Source: Lentzea guizhouensis
GTDB taxonomy: Bacteria > Actinomycetota > Actinomycetes > Mycobacteriales > Pseudonocardiaceae
Direction: 5' to 3'
Length of the DNA: 64,000 bases
Assembly (NCBI RefSeq): GCF_001701025.1
Contig: NZ_CP016793.1
Location: 5,518,001 to 5,582,000 of the forward strand
Part shown: positions 63,915 through 64,000 of the stretch, one piece after another
Layout of the letters: every line of letters starts with the position of its first letter
Position numbering within the stretch: the stretch's first letter is position 1
The notes under the pieces: generated by a model
Database searches by the model: none
The model's input: the letters and a program-made list of their open reading frames with translations, nothing else
What the model was told of the DNA's origin: nothing
Position numbers and translations under genes: made by a program

Positions 63915-64000
63915 GGGACACCTTTCCGACGCAACTCACAGGCGGGGATGGCGGCGGATTGTCAGAAAATCGTCAGGTTCCTAGTCGCAGCGCTTCCACG

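Overview
This is about 64 kb of high-GC actinobacterial chromosome. Gene content points to the Pseudonocardiales (a Lentzea, Saccharothrix or Actinosynnema-like genus), though that is an inference from content and codon style, not from a search. The markers are whiA, rbpA, a leaderless gene style (TAnnnT box about 7 nt before the start codon), an ergothioneine locus, a DinB/mycothiol-type enzyme, several large ATP-binding LuxR regulators and many Tat or Sec exported proteins. I see no rRNA, tRNA, CRISPR array, transposase, integrase or plasmid or phage module.

Layout. 0-19 kb is housekeeping and metabolism: the end of mmsA, a methyltransferase, an EF-G paralogue, pdxS, a HelR-type RNA polymerase-recycling helicase behind a candidate rifamycin-associated element, an azlCD exporter with a divergent XRE-cupin regulator, a frameshifted LuxR regulator, an Lrp regulator with a PLP lyase and amino-acid permease, then pdxT-yebC and two small accessory genes, one broken by a stop codon. 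19-26 kb holds a POT peptide transporter, a TetR-P450 pair with a 24-bp perfect palindrome, and a large secreted sugar dehydrogenase. 26-30 kb is egtABCD (ergothioneine). 30-43 kb is accessory: a secreted peptidase-like hydrolase, membrane proteins, a Tat phosphoesterase with a lectin-like domain, an ECF sigma/WYL pair, a lone S1 protein, an unknown coiled-coil/membrane gene pair, a SLOG plus XRE-TPR pair, and two exported Rieske proteins.

43.5-57 kb is the conserved actinobacterial block uvrC-rapZ-yvcK-whiA-gap-pgk-tpiA-secG-rbpA. It departs from the usual form in four ways: tandem repeats and an HD-domain gene lie between uvrC and rapZ; uvrC has a long low-complexity tail; whiA carries an apparent 2-base deletion; and a LuxR regulator with small genes sits between whiA and gap. 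57-64 kb is cell-surface and signalling: a Pro/Thr-rich surface protein, a membrane protein, a Ser/Thr kinase, a TetR regulator divergent from an exported protein, an orphan histidine kinase whose last codons look frameshifted, and a secreted DUF4360-like protein.

Most operons are tight, with 4-nt ATGA or GTGA overlaps (egtA/B, egtC/D, pdxT/yebC, rapZ/yvcK, sigma/WYL, the coiled-coil pair), and several convergent genes overlap at their 3' ends. Three frameshifts and one nonsense codon in 64 kb are many for an intact chromosome, so sequencing error has to be excluded before calling real gene decay.
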